From Streptomyces echinoruber (lineage in GTDB: Bacteria > Actinomycetota > Actinomycetes > Streptomycetales > Streptomycetaceae): a stretch of 64,000 nucleotides of DNA. How positions within the stretch are numbered: the stretch's first letter is position 1; the number at the start of each line of letters is the position of its first letter. The notes beneath the pieces are model-generated. The model ran no database searches and was not told where the DNA came from. It saw only the letters and a list, made by a program, of their open reading frames with translations. The stretch covers positions 433,194-497,193 of the forward strand of contig NZ_BMWH01000001.1 of NCBI RefSeq assembly GCF_014651135.1, written 5' to 3'. Position numbers and translations under genes: made by a program. Shown piece after piece: positions 9,723-16,873 of this stretch.

Positions 9723-11642
9723 GTGGATACGACCCTTCAGGACCCTCTCGTCGGGCAGGTGCTCGACGGCCGGTATCGCGTCGACGCGCGGATCGCGGCG
9801 GGCGGGATGGCCACGGTCTACCGGGCCCTGGACACCCGCCTGGACCGTGTGCTCGCCCTGAAGGTGATGCACCCGGCGCTGGCGGCCGACGCCTCGTTCG
9901 TCGAGCGGTTCATCCGGGAGGCGAAGTCGGTGGCGCGGCTCGCCCACCCGAACGTGGTGCAGGTCTTCGACCAGGGGACCGACGGGTCGTACGTCTACCT
10001 GGCGATGGAGTACGTCCCCGGCTGCACCCTGCGGGACGTGCTGCGTGAGCGCGGGGCGCTGCAGCCGCGGGCCGCGCTGGACATCCTGGAGCCGGTGCTG
10101 GCCGCGCTGGGCGCCGCGCACCGCGCGGGGCTGGTGCACCGGGACATGAAACCGGAGAACGTCCTGATCGGGGACGACGGGCGGGTCAAGGTCGCCGACT
10201 TCGGGCTGGTGCGGGCGGTGGACACGGTCACCGACCACACCGCCGGCGCCGTCCTGGGCACCGTCTCCTACCTCGCCCCGGAGCAGATCGAGCACGGCAC
10301 CGCCGACCCACGCGTCGACGTGTACGCGTGCGGCGTGGTGCTGTACGAGATGCTGACCGGCGGCAAGCCCCACCAGGGCGACTCCCCCGCCCAGGTGCTG
10401 TACCGGCACCTCCACGAGGACGTGCCGCCGCCGTCGGCCGCCGTGCCGGGGCTGGCGTACGAGCTGGACGACCTGGTCGCCGCCGCCTCCGCCCGCGCCC
10501 CGGAGCACCGCCCGCCGGACGCGGTGGCGCTGCTCGCGCGGGTCCGGCAGGCCCGGGCGGCGCTCGGCGCGGACCAGCTGGACGCCGTGCCGCCGCAGGC
10601 GGTCGCCGTCGCGCACGACGCCTCCGAGGACCGCACGAGCGTGCTCCCGCGCCTCGTCGCGCCGCGGCCCGAGCCGCCGGCCGGCGAGGAGTCGCTGCAC
10701 CGCACCCGCCGGCTTCCGGCGCCCCCGGCCGCCGACGTCCCGCCCCGCACGGCCCGGCACCGGCGCTCCCTGTTCTCGCTGGTCGCGGTCGTGCTGCTGG
10801 TGCTCGGCGTCGGCACGGGCGTGTGGTACATCAACTCGGGCCAGTTCACGAAGGTGCCGCCGCTGCTGACCAAGACCGAGGCGCAGGCCCGGCAGCGGCT
10901 GTCGGCGGCCGGCCTGGAGGTCGGGCGGGTCAGGCACGCCCACAGCGACGTCGTACGGCGGGGCCGGGTCATCAGCACCGATCCCGAGCCGGGCGCGCGC
11001 ATCCGCAGCAACGGCTCCGTGGTCCTCACCGTCTCCGACGGCCCGGCGACGGTGAAGGTGCCCGACCTGAAGGGCTACGCCCCGGACAAGGCGAAGGCGC
11101 GGCTGAGGCAGGAGGGCCTCGAACCCGGCATGGTCACCCGGGCGTTCAGCGACGACGTGCCCCAGGGCTTCGTGATCCGCACCGACCCCGGCGCGGGCAC
11201 CGAGCGGCACGCGGGCTCGGCGATCGCCCTGGTGGTCAGCAAGGGCAGCCCGGTGGAGGTGCCGGAGGTCACCGGCGACGACCTCGAGGACGCCCGGCAG
11301 GCCCTGGCGGAGAAGGGGCTGAAGGTGAAGGTGGCCGCGCAGGAGGTGAACTCCGAGTTCGACGCGGGCCAGGTCGCCCGGCAGAGCCCGGCGGCCGGCA
11401 GCCGGGCCGCCGGCGGCGACACGGTCACCCTGACGCTGTCCAAGGGCCCTGAGATGGTCGAGGTGCCGGACGTGGTCGGCGACGGCGTCGACGAGGCGAA
11501 GAAGGAGCTGCGGGACGCCGGGTTCCAGGTCGAGGAGGACCGCGGGCTGCTGGGCCTGTTCGGCGACACCGTCAGGGACCAGTCGGTCGCGGGCGGCGAC
11601 AAGGCGCCCAAGGGCTCGACGATCACGATCACCATCCGCTGA
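9723..11642 (+). CDS. Ser/Thr protein kinase with four PASTA domains (PknL position)
   Basis: A 639-residue transmembrane kinase. Kinase domain residues about 10-275 with glycine loop region AAGGMATVY, catalytic Lys in LALKVMHP, HRDMKPENV, DFGLVRAVD and APEQ. A Pro-rich linker leads to one membrane segment (LVAVVLLVLGVGTGVWYI, about 350-368). Four extracytoplasmic PASTA repeats follow (about 376-639), which in the PknB/StkP family sense muropeptides or lipid II. GTG start at 9723 gives the usual short N-terminus. By context it corresponds to mycobacterial pknL; the Rv2175c-like protein at 4798 is a candidate substrate. An 18-bp repeat spans the stop. Confidence 0.94.
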   Translation: MDTTLQDPLVGQVLDGRYRVDARIAAGGMATVYRALDTRLDRVLALKVMHPALAADASFVERFIREAKSVARLAHPNVVQVFDQGTDGSYVYLAMEYVPGCTLRDVLRERGALQPRAALDILEPVLAALGAAHRAGLVHRDMKPENVLIGDDGRVKVADFGLVRAVDTVTDHTAGAVLGTVSYLAPEQIEHGTADPRVDVYACGVVLYEMLTGGKPHQGDSPAQVLYRHLHEDVPPPSAAVPGLAYELDDLVAAASARAPEHRPPDAVALLARVRQARAALGADQLDAVPPQAVAVAHDASEDRTSVLPRLVAPRPEPPAGEESLHRTRRLPAPPAADVPPRTARHRRSLFSLVAVVLLVLGVGTGVWYINSGQFTKVPPLLTKTEAQARQRLSAAGLEVGRVRHAHSDVVRRGRVISTDPEPGARIRSNGSVVLTVSDGPATVKVPDLKGYAPDKAKARLRQEGLEPGMVTRAFSDDVPQGFVIRTDPGAGTERHAGSAIALVVSKGSPVEVPEVTGDDLEDARQALAEKGLKVKVAAQEVNSEFDAGQVARQSPAAGSRAAGGDTVTLTLSKGPEMVEVPDVVGDGVDEAKKELRDAGFQVEEDRGLLGLFGDTVRDQSVAGGDKAPKGSTITITIR

Positions 11643-11684
11643 CCCCGGCCCATCCGCTGACCCGGCCCATCCGCTGACCCGGCC
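11633..11684 (+). repeat. 17-18-bp tandem repeat across the kinase stop codon
   Basis: Three copies of CATCCGCTGACCCGGCC (first copy one base longer). The first contains the kinase's last codons and its TGA stop (11640-11642). Confidence 0.85.
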
Positions 11685-11737
11685 CGGGCGGGCCACCCGG
11701 CGCCGGGAACCGGCCGGGTGCGTGACACCCTGAACGG

Positions 11738-12628
11738 GTGAGAAGCACGCACTCCGCTCCCCCGTCCGGCCCCGCCCGCAACCCCGTCGGCGCCCATGTG
11801 CCCGTCGCCGGCGGACTGCACACCGTGGGGCTGTCCTACGCCCGCGACCTGCGGGCCGAGGTCGTGCAGGTCTTCGTCGCCAACCCGCGCGGCTGGGCCA
11901 CGCCCGCCGGGAACCCGCGGCAGGACGAGGCGTTCCGCGCGGCCTGCGCGCAGCAGGGCATCCCGGTGTACGTGCACGCCCCCTACCTGATCAACTTCGG
12001 CTCGCACACGGAGGAGACCGTCGAGCGGTCGGTCGCGTCGCTGCGGCACTCGCTGCGCCGCGGCCGGGAGATCGGCGCGCGGGGCGTCGTGGTGCACACC
12101 GGCAGCGCGACGGGCGGCCGGGAGCGGGCGGTGGCGCTGCGGCAGGTACGGCGGCACCTGCTGCCGCTGCTGGCGGAGCTCACCCACGACGACGACCCGG
12201 ACCTGCTGCTGGAGCCGACCGCCGGGCAGGGCGCCTCGCTGTGCTCCCGCACCGGGGACCTGGGCCCGTACTTCGAGGCCCTGGACGCCCATCCGAAGCT
12301 CGGCGTGTGCCTGGACACCTGCCACGTCTTCGCCGCCGGGCACGACCTGACCGGCCCGGACGGCATGCACCGGACCCTGGACCTGCTGGTGGACGCCGTC
12401 GGCGCGGGCCGGCTCAAGCTGATCCACGCCAACGACTCCAAGGACGTGGTGGGCGCCCACAAGGACCGCCACGCGAACATCGGCGCCGGCCACATCGGCG
12501 AGGACCCGTTCCGCGCCCTGATGACCCACCCGGCGACCGAGGGCGTCCCGCTGGTCATCGAGACCCCCGGCGGCAAGGAGGGACACGCGGCGGACGTGGA
12601 GCGCCTGAAGAAGCTGCGGGACGGCTGA
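11738..12628 (+). CDS. nfo: deoxyribonuclease IV (AP endonuclease, Nfo family)
   Basis: Predicted zinc-dependent AP endonuclease of base excision repair, TIM-barrel fold, 296 residues. Metal-binding segments of the family are visible: GAHVPVAGGL at the N-terminus, HAPYLINFGS, GVVVHTGSATG, LLLEPTAGQG, VCLDTCHVFAAGHDL, KLIHANDSK with DRHANIGAGHIG, and VIETPGG near the end. GTG start at 11738. The first 15 residues are an unconserved extension. Confidence 0.9.
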   Translation: MRSTHSAPPSGPARNPVGAHVPVAGGLHTVGLSYARDLRAEVVQVFVANPRGWATPAGNPRQDEAFRAACAQQGIPVYVHAPYLINFGSHTEETVERSVASLRHSLRRGREIGARGVVVHTGSATGGRERAVALRQVRRHLLPLLAELTHDDDPDLLLEPTAGQGASLCSRTGDLGPYFEALDAHPKLGVCLDTCHVFAAGHDLTGPDGMHRTLDLLVDAVGAGRLKLIHANDSKDVVGAHKDRHANIGAGHIGEDPFRALMTHPATEGVPLVIETPGGKEGHAADVERLKKLRDG

Positions 12629-12656
12629 GCCCGCCGGGCCGGCGAGAGGTTCGGGA

Positions 12657-12673
12657 ATACCCCGTGGGGGTAT
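12657..12673 (+). promoter_or_regulatory. CsoR-type operator candidate
   Basis: Perfect inverted repeat ATACCCC-GTG-GGGGTAT, matching the known pattern of CsoR/RcnR-family operators (a G/C tract flanked by TAC and GTA halves). It lies 48 bp upstream of the ATG of the His-rich DUF4396 gene and just after the endonuclease IV stop, so it is placed to control that gene. The metal (copper most likely) is inferred. Confidence 0.72.
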
Positions 12674-12721
12674 ACGGTTCCCGTGGGCGCGGGCAGCAGC
12701 CCTCACCCGGAAGGGGCCCCC

Positions 12722-13303
12722 ATGCGGCAGCACACGACACACCAGCACACCACCCACGGACAGCACGGGCAGCACGGGCAGCACGGGCAGCACGGGCAGT
12801 ACGGGCAGCACGGGCAGCACGGACCCGGCGGGCCGCGGGAGCACCCGGCCCACCCGGGCCCGGCAACCGCCACCTGGGCCGTGGCCGTCCGAGCCACCCT
12901 GCACTGCCTCACCGGCTGCGCCCTCGGCGAGGTGCTCGGCATGGTGGTCGGCACCGCGCTCGGCTGGGGGAACCTGCCGACGACGGTGCTGGCGATCGTT
13001 CTCGCCTTCCTCTTCGGCTACTCGCTCACCCTGCGCGGTGTGCTGCGAGCCGGTGTCGGCCTCGGCGCGGCCGTGCGGGTCGCCCTCGCCGCGGACACGC
13101 TGTCCATCGCCGTCATGGAACTGATCGACAACGGCGTGATCGCGCTGTGGCCGCAGGCGATGGACGCGCAGCTCGGTGACGCGCTGTTCTGGTTCTCGCT
13201 GGCGGTGTCGCTGGTGCTCGCGTTCGTCGTGACGACGCCGGTCAACAAGTGGACGATCGGCCGCGGCAAGGGCCACGCGGTGGTGCACCGGTACCACCAC
13301 TGA
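12722..13303 (+). CDS. DUF4396 membrane protein with His-rich N-terminus
   Basis: A 193-residue protein. Residues 1-35 are dominated by His-Gly-Gln repeats (GQHGQHGQHGQHGQYGQH), a likely metal-binding segment. Then four to five hydrophobic segments follow (TLHCLTGCALGEVLGMVVGT, LPTTVLAIVLAFLFGYSLTL, and an internal ALFWFSLAVSLVLAFVVTT), the DUF4396 domain. ATG at 12722 has GGAAGGGG upstream; a GTG at 12683 could extend it by 13 residues. The CsoR-type box upstream suggests a copper-linked role; transport is possible but unproven. It ends three bases from the convergent molybdoenzyme gene. Confidence 0.82.
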   Translation: MRQHTTHQHTTHGQHGQHGQHGQHGQYGQHGQHGPGGPREHPAHPGPATATWAVAVRATLHCLTGCALGEVLGMVVGTALGWGNLPTTVLAIVLAFLFGYSLTLRGVLRAGVGLGAAVRVALAADTLSIAVMELIDNGVIALWPQAMDAQLGDALFWFSLAVSLVLAFVVTTPVNKWTIGRGKGHAVVHRYHH

Positions 13304-13306
13304 GGC

Positions 13307-13948
13307 TCACAGCTCGGGCCCGTCCCCCGGTTCCTCCTGGTAGGAGTAGCGCTGCTCCTTCCAGGGGTCGCCGATGTTGTGGTAGCCGCGCTCCTCCCAG
13401 AAGCCGCGGCGGTCGGCGGTCATGTACTCGACGCCGCGGACCCATTTGGGGCCCTTCCAGGCGTAGAGGTGGGGGACGATCAGCCGCAGCGGGAAGCCGT
13501 GCTCGGCGGTGAGCAGCTCGCCGTCCTTGTGGGTGGCGAAGAGGGTGTGCTCGGCGGCGAAGTCGGACAGTCGCAGGTTGGCGCTGTAGCCGTACTCCGC
13601 CCACACCATCACGTGCCTGACCTCCGGCGCGGGCGGGGCCAGCTCCAGGATCGTGCGCGCGGGCACCCCGCCCCACTCGGCGCCGAGCATGCTGAACTTC
13701 GTGACGCAGTGCAGGTCGGCCACGACGGTGGTGTAGGGCAGGGCCGTGAACTCCTCGTGGCTCCAGCAGTGCTTCTCGCCGTCGGCGGTCGCCCCGAAGA
13801 CGCGGAACTCCCAGCGTTCGGGCCGGAACTTCGGCACCGGTCCGTAGTGCGTGACCGGCCATCCCCGCTGCAGTCGCTGTCCCGGCGGAAGCTCGGACCG
13901 TGCGGCCTCTCCTGATTCTCCTGATGCGCGCTCCACCGGCTGACCCAT
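13307..13948 (-). CDS. sulfite oxidase-like molybdopterin oxidoreductase
   Basis: A 213-residue single-domain molybdopterin-binding protein of the sulfite oxidase/MsrP catalytic family. The molybdenum-ligand cysteine is in ADLHCVTKFS; other family segments are WEFRVFG, GFPLRLIVPHLYAWKGPKWV and RGYHNIGDPWKEQRY. No haem domain, dimer domain or Tat signal is seen from the ATG at 13948 (GGAGG upstream), so it is probably cytosolic. Substrate unknown. Divergent from bfr with palindromes between. Confidence 0.85.
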   Translation of the reverse strand: MGQPVERASGESGEAARSELPPGQRLQRGWPVTHYGPVPKFRPERWEFRVFGATADGEKHCWSHEEFTALPYTTVVADLHCVTKFSMLGAEWGGVPARTILELAPPAPEVRHVMVWAEYGYSANLRLSDFAAEHTLFATHKDGELLTAEHGFPLRLIVPHLYAWKGPKWVRGVEYMTADRRGFWEERGYHNIGDPWKEQRYSYQEEPGDGPEL

Positions 13949-14037
13949 GCCTCCATCCTGACAGACCGGGAGCGATGCCCCGCGCCGACCCGGACCGAAG
14001 GGGGGCACAGGTGATTCCGCACCCCAATTCCGCACAT

Positions 14038-14055
14038 ACTCACTGAGTGCGCACT
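14038..14055. promoter_or_regulatory. overlapping palindromes between molybdoenzyme and bfr
   Basis: ACTCA-C-TGAGT (14038-14048) overlaps AGTGCGCACT (14046-14055). Both are perfect and lie in the divergent intergenic region, 90 bp before the molybdoenzyme start and 78 bp before bfr. A short direct repeat ATTCCGCAC precedes them. Operator function is inference. Confidence 0.4.
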
Positions 14056-14132
14056 TACTGGACGATCTTCCGCCCCGGTGGAATCATGCGGCGCAGCCTG
14101 CCTCCCTCACCCCGGCGGAAGGAGCCTTCGCC

Positions 14133-14612
14133 ATGCAGGGCGATCCCGAGGTCATCGAGTTCCTCAACGAGCAGCTCACCGGTGAGCTGACCGCGATCAA
14201 CCAGTACTTCCTGCACGCGAAGCTGCAGGAGAACCACGGATGGACCAGGCTCGCGAAGTACACGCGGAGCGAGTCCTTCGACGAGATGCGGCACGCGGAG
14301 GTGCTCACCGACCGGATCATCCTTCTCGAGGGGCTGCCCAACTACCAGCGGCTCTTCCACGTCCGGGTGGGCCAGACCGTCACCGAGATGTTCCAGGCGG
14401 ACCGGCAGATCGAGGTGGAGGCGATCGACCGCCTCAGGCGCGGGATCCGGGTGATGCGCGACAAGGGCGACATCACGTCCGCCAACATCTTCGAGGCGAT
14501 CCTCGCGGACGAGGAGCACCACATCGACTACCTCGACACCCAGTTGGAGCTGATCGACAAGCTGGGCGAGGCGCTGTACCTGGCGCAGCAGATCGAGCAG
14601 CCCGAGAGCTGA
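14133..14612 (+). CDS. bfr: bacterioferritin
   Basis: Iron-storage ferritin of 159 residues forming a haem-containing 24-mer with ferroxidase activity. Ferroxidase ligands are visible in the expected places (LTGELTAINQYF, E in SESFDEMRHAEVL, EVEAIDRLRRGI, ADEEHHIDYLDTQLELI); the Met in FDEMRHAE is the haem ligand. ATG at 14133 with GGCGGAAGGAG upstream. The BFD ferredoxin that releases stored iron is convergent next to it. Confidence 0.96.
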   Translation: MQGDPEVIEFLNEQLTGELTAINQYFLHAKLQENHGWTRLAKYTRSESFDEMRHAEVLTDRIILLEGLPNYQRLFHVRVGQTVTEMFQADRQIEVEAIDRLRRGIRVMRDKGDITSANIFEAILADEEHHIDYLDTQLELIDKLGEALYLAQQIEQPES

Positions 14613-14631
14613 GCCGCTTGGCCGGCCGGTG

Positions 14632-14925
14632 TCAGGCCGCGTCCTCGAGAGCCGGTTCCCCGAGAGCCGGTTCTCCGAGGTCCGATTCCTCGAAAGCCGG
14701 TCGCGCGAGGCCGGCGAGGGCGGGGCCGCCCCGGTCGGCGAGTTCGCCGAGTTCGGGGCGCGGGCAGGCGCCCCGGCCGAGCAGGGCCTGGATGCGGCGC
14801 ACGCAGGAGCCGCAGTCGGTGCCGGCCTTGCAGACGGAGGCGATCTGGCGGGGTGTGCGGGCGCCGTCCTCCGCGTGCCGCAGGACCTGCGCCTCCGTGA
14901 CGGCGAAGCAGTGGCAGAGATACAC
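14632..14925 (-). CDS. bfd: bacterioferritin-associated [2Fe-2S] ferredoxin
   Basis: A 97-residue BFD protein. MYLCHCFAVTEAQV and CKAGTDCGSCVRRI supply the four cysteines in the C-x-C ... C-x5-C... arrangement for a [2Fe-2S] cluster; it reduces Bfr-bound haem to release iron. GTG start at 14925 with GGGAGG upstream. The C-terminal 35 residues are a low-complexity acidic tail with DLGEPALGEPALE, longer than the usual 64-residue protein. The upstream iron box predicts induction when iron is scarce. Confidence 0.92.
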   Translation of the reverse strand: MYLCHCFAVTEAQVLRHAEDGARTPRQIASVCKAGTDCGSCVRRIQALLGRGACPRPELGELADRGGPALAGLARPAFEESDLGEPALGEPALEDAA

Positions 14926-14981
14926 GCGGATTCACCTCCCGGGGCCGGGACAGGGACGAGCGCCACCCCGACTTCTCTCGG

Positions 14982-15000
14982 TGAGGCAAACCTAACCTTA
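14982..15000 (-). promoter_or_regulatory. iron box (IdeR/DmdR1-type operator) for bfd
   Basis: On the plus strand TGAGGCAAACCTAACCTTA; the reverse complement matches the DtxR/IdeR consensus TTAGGTTAGGCTAACCTAA at 14 of 19 positions. It lies 57 bp upstream of the bfd start, between the aroG terminator and bfd. Fits iron repression of bfd. Confidence 0.82.
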
Positions 15001-15030
15001 CCCGCGCCTCGGGGTACGCGAAAGCGGAGA

Positions 15031-15058
15031 GGGCGCGGATCACGTGTGATCCGCGCCC
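15031..15058 (-). terminator. aroG terminator
   Basis: Perfect 12-bp stem GGGCGCGGATCA / TGATCCGCGCCC with loop CGTG, 70 bp past the stop of the DAHP synthase gene and directly before the bfd iron box. Confidence 0.85.
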
Positions 15059-15127
15059 CAGTGGCGCACGCCGGTGCCGCACGGGCCGGTCACGGGTCCC
15101 GGTGCCTCGTCACTGGTCTCGCTGGTC

Positions 15128-16474
15128 TCACTGGTCCCGGTACATCTCCGCGACCAGGAAGGCCAGGTCCAGGGACTGGCTGCGGTTCAGCCGCGGGTCG
15201 CAGGCCGTCTCGTAGCGCTGGTGCAGGTCGTCGACGAAGATCTCGTCGCCGCCGCCCACGCACTCGGTGACGTCGTCGCCGGTCAGCTCCACGTGGATGC
15301 CGCCCGGGTGGGTGCCGAGCGCCTTGTGCACCTCGAAGAAGCCCTTGACCTCGTCGAGCACGTCGTCGAACCGGCGGGTCTTGTGCCCGGAGGCCGCCTC
15401 GAAGGTGTTGCCGTGCATCGGGTCGGTCACCCAGGCCACCGTCGCGCCCGACGCGGTGACCTTCTCCACCAGCTCCGGCAGCCGGTCACGGATCTTGTCC
15501 GCGCCCATCCGCACGATGAACGTCAGCCGACCCGGCTCCCGCTCCGGGTCGAGGCGCTCGATGTACTGCAGCGCCTCCTCGGCCGTCGTCGTCGGGCCCA
15601 GCTTGATCCCGATCGGGTTGCGGATGCGCGAGGCGAACTCGATGTGCGCGTGGTCCAGTTGCCGGGTGCGCTCACCGATCCACACCATGTGCGCCGAGAC
15701 GTCGTACAGCTGCCCGGTGCGCGAGTCGACGCGGGTCAGCGCCGTCTCGTAGTCCAGCAGCAGCGCCTCGTGCGAGGCGTAGAACTCGACCGTCTTGAAC
15801 TCCTCCGGGTCCGCGCCGCAGGCGTGCATGAAGTTCAGCGCGTTGTCGATCTCGCGCGCGAGCTGCTCGTAGCGCTGCCCGGACGGCGAGGACTTCACGA
15901 AGTCCTGGTTCCAGGCGTGCACCTGGCGCAGGTCGGCGTAGCCGCCGGTGGTGAAGGCGCGCACCAGGTTCAGCGTGGAGGCGGAGGCGTGGTACATCCG
16001 CTTCAGCCGCTCCGGGTCCGGGGTGCGGGCCGCCTCGGTGAACTCGAAGCCGTTGACGGAGTCGCCCCGGTACACCGGCAGCGTCACCCCGTCGCGGGTC
16101 TCGGTCGGCTTGGAGCGCGGCTTGGAGTACTGGCCGGCGATACGGCCGACCTTCACGACGGGGACGGAGGCCGCGTACGTCAGTACGGCGCCCATCTGCA
16201 GCAGCGTCTTCAGCTTGGCCCGGATCTGCTCGGCGCCGACGGCGTCGAAGGTCTCCGCGCAGTCACCGCCCTGCAGGAGGAACGCCTCGCCCTTGGCGAC
16301 GGCCGCCATCCGGGCGCGCAGGTTGTCGCACTCGCCCGCGAAGACCAGCGGGGGAAAGGTCTCCAGTTCGGCGATCACCCGGCGGAGAGCTTCCTGGTCC
16401 GGATACTCCGGCTGTTGCGCCGCGGGGAGGTCTCGCCAGGTGTACATGTCGACAGAGGAGGCGTTTGCGTTCAC
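15128..16474 (-). CDS. aroG: class II DAHP synthase
   Basis: First enzyme of the shikimate pathway, joining PEP and erythrose 4-phosphate. 448 residues, the plant/actinobacterial type II family. Motifs: PPLVFAGECDNLRARMA, FLLQGGDCAETF (metal-ligand Cys), GRIAGQYSKPRSKPTE, YRGDSVNGFEF, HMVWIGERTR, RNPIGIKLGP, WVTDPMHGNTFEA and GGIHVELTGDDVTECVGGG. ATG at 16474. It diverges from the anthranilate synthase gene, placing entry and Trp branch together. A terminator follows. Confidence 0.96.
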   Translation of the reverse strand: MNANASSVDMYTWRDLPAAQQPEYPDQEALRRVIAELETFPPLVFAGECDNLRARMAAVAKGEAFLLQGGDCAETFDAVGAEQIRAKLKTLLQMGAVLTYAASVPVVKVGRIAGQYSKPRSKPTETRDGVTLPVYRGDSVNGFEFTEAARTPDPERLKRMYHASASTLNLVRAFTTGGYADLRQVHAWNQDFVKSSPSGQRYEQLAREIDNALNFMHACGADPEEFKTVEFYASHEALLLDYETALTRVDSRTGQLYDVSAHMVWIGERTRQLDHAHIEFASRIRNPIGIKLGPTTTAEEALQYIERLDPEREPGRLTFIVRMGADKIRDRLPELVEKVTASGATVAWVTDPMHGNTFEAASGHKTRRFDDVLDEVKGFFEVHKALGTHPGGIHVELTGDDVTECVGGGDEIFVDDLHQRYETACDPRLNRSQSLDLAFLVAEMYRDQ

Positions 16475-16536
16475 GCACCCAGATTACGGGCTACGCGGCG
16501 TGTGCCGGCCAGGTGCTCAGAGTATGGGACACCGAG

Positions 16537-16601
16537 TCCATGGGGAGTCCACGGGGAGTCCATGGGGAAGTCCACAGGGAGTCCACGGGGAGTCCGCGGG
16601 G
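16537..16601. repeat. 11-bp tandem repeats in the aroG-trpE divergent region
   Basis: Six variants of TCCATGGGGAG / TCCACGGGGAG (one 12 bp). They sit upstream of the trp leader. The remaining 16475-16707 has no gene; promoters for both aroG and the trp leader should lie here. Confidence 0.8.
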
Positions 16602-16707
16602 CCCGGCGCCCCCGACCCCGCACCGGCGGGGACGACGAGCCGCGTCCGGCGCGGCGGGCGCGGGTCCCGGTGGACACGCGGGGGACGCACGCCCTATGGT
16701 TCCCCGC

Positions 16708-16767
16708 ATGTACGCACGGCACCTCGTCCGGAACTGGTGGTGGACCGCTCCCCCGGCGGCCCACTGA
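16708..16767 (+). CDS. Trp attenuator leader peptide
   Basis: A 19-residue peptide, MYARHLVRNWWWTAPPAAH, with three consecutive Trp codons (16738-16746 region) then stop TGA at 16765-16767. Its position, 107 bp before anthranilate synthase and just before a strong hairpin, is the classic trp attenuator layout; such leaders are known upstream of Streptomyces anthranilate synthase genes. Ribosome stalling at the Trp codons would favour readthrough. Confidence 0.93.
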   Translation: MYARHLVRNWWWTAPPAAH

Positions 16768-16787
16768 CTGCGCGTACCCAGACTCGC

Positions 16788-16812
16788 GAAGGCCGCCCGA
16801 GGGGCGGCCTTC
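16788..16812 (+). terminator. trp attenuator terminator hairpin
   Basis: Perfect 11-bp stem GAAGGCCGCCC / GGGCGGCCTTC with loop GAG, followed by GGCCTTTCC. Lies 20 bp after the leader peptide stop. The competing antiterminator pairing upstream is not resolved by eye. Confidence 0.88.
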
Positions 16813-16873
16813 GGCCTTTCCGGGCCCCGGCCGTCCCCTCTCCGCCCGACCCATCCGACGGGAAGAGGAACCC

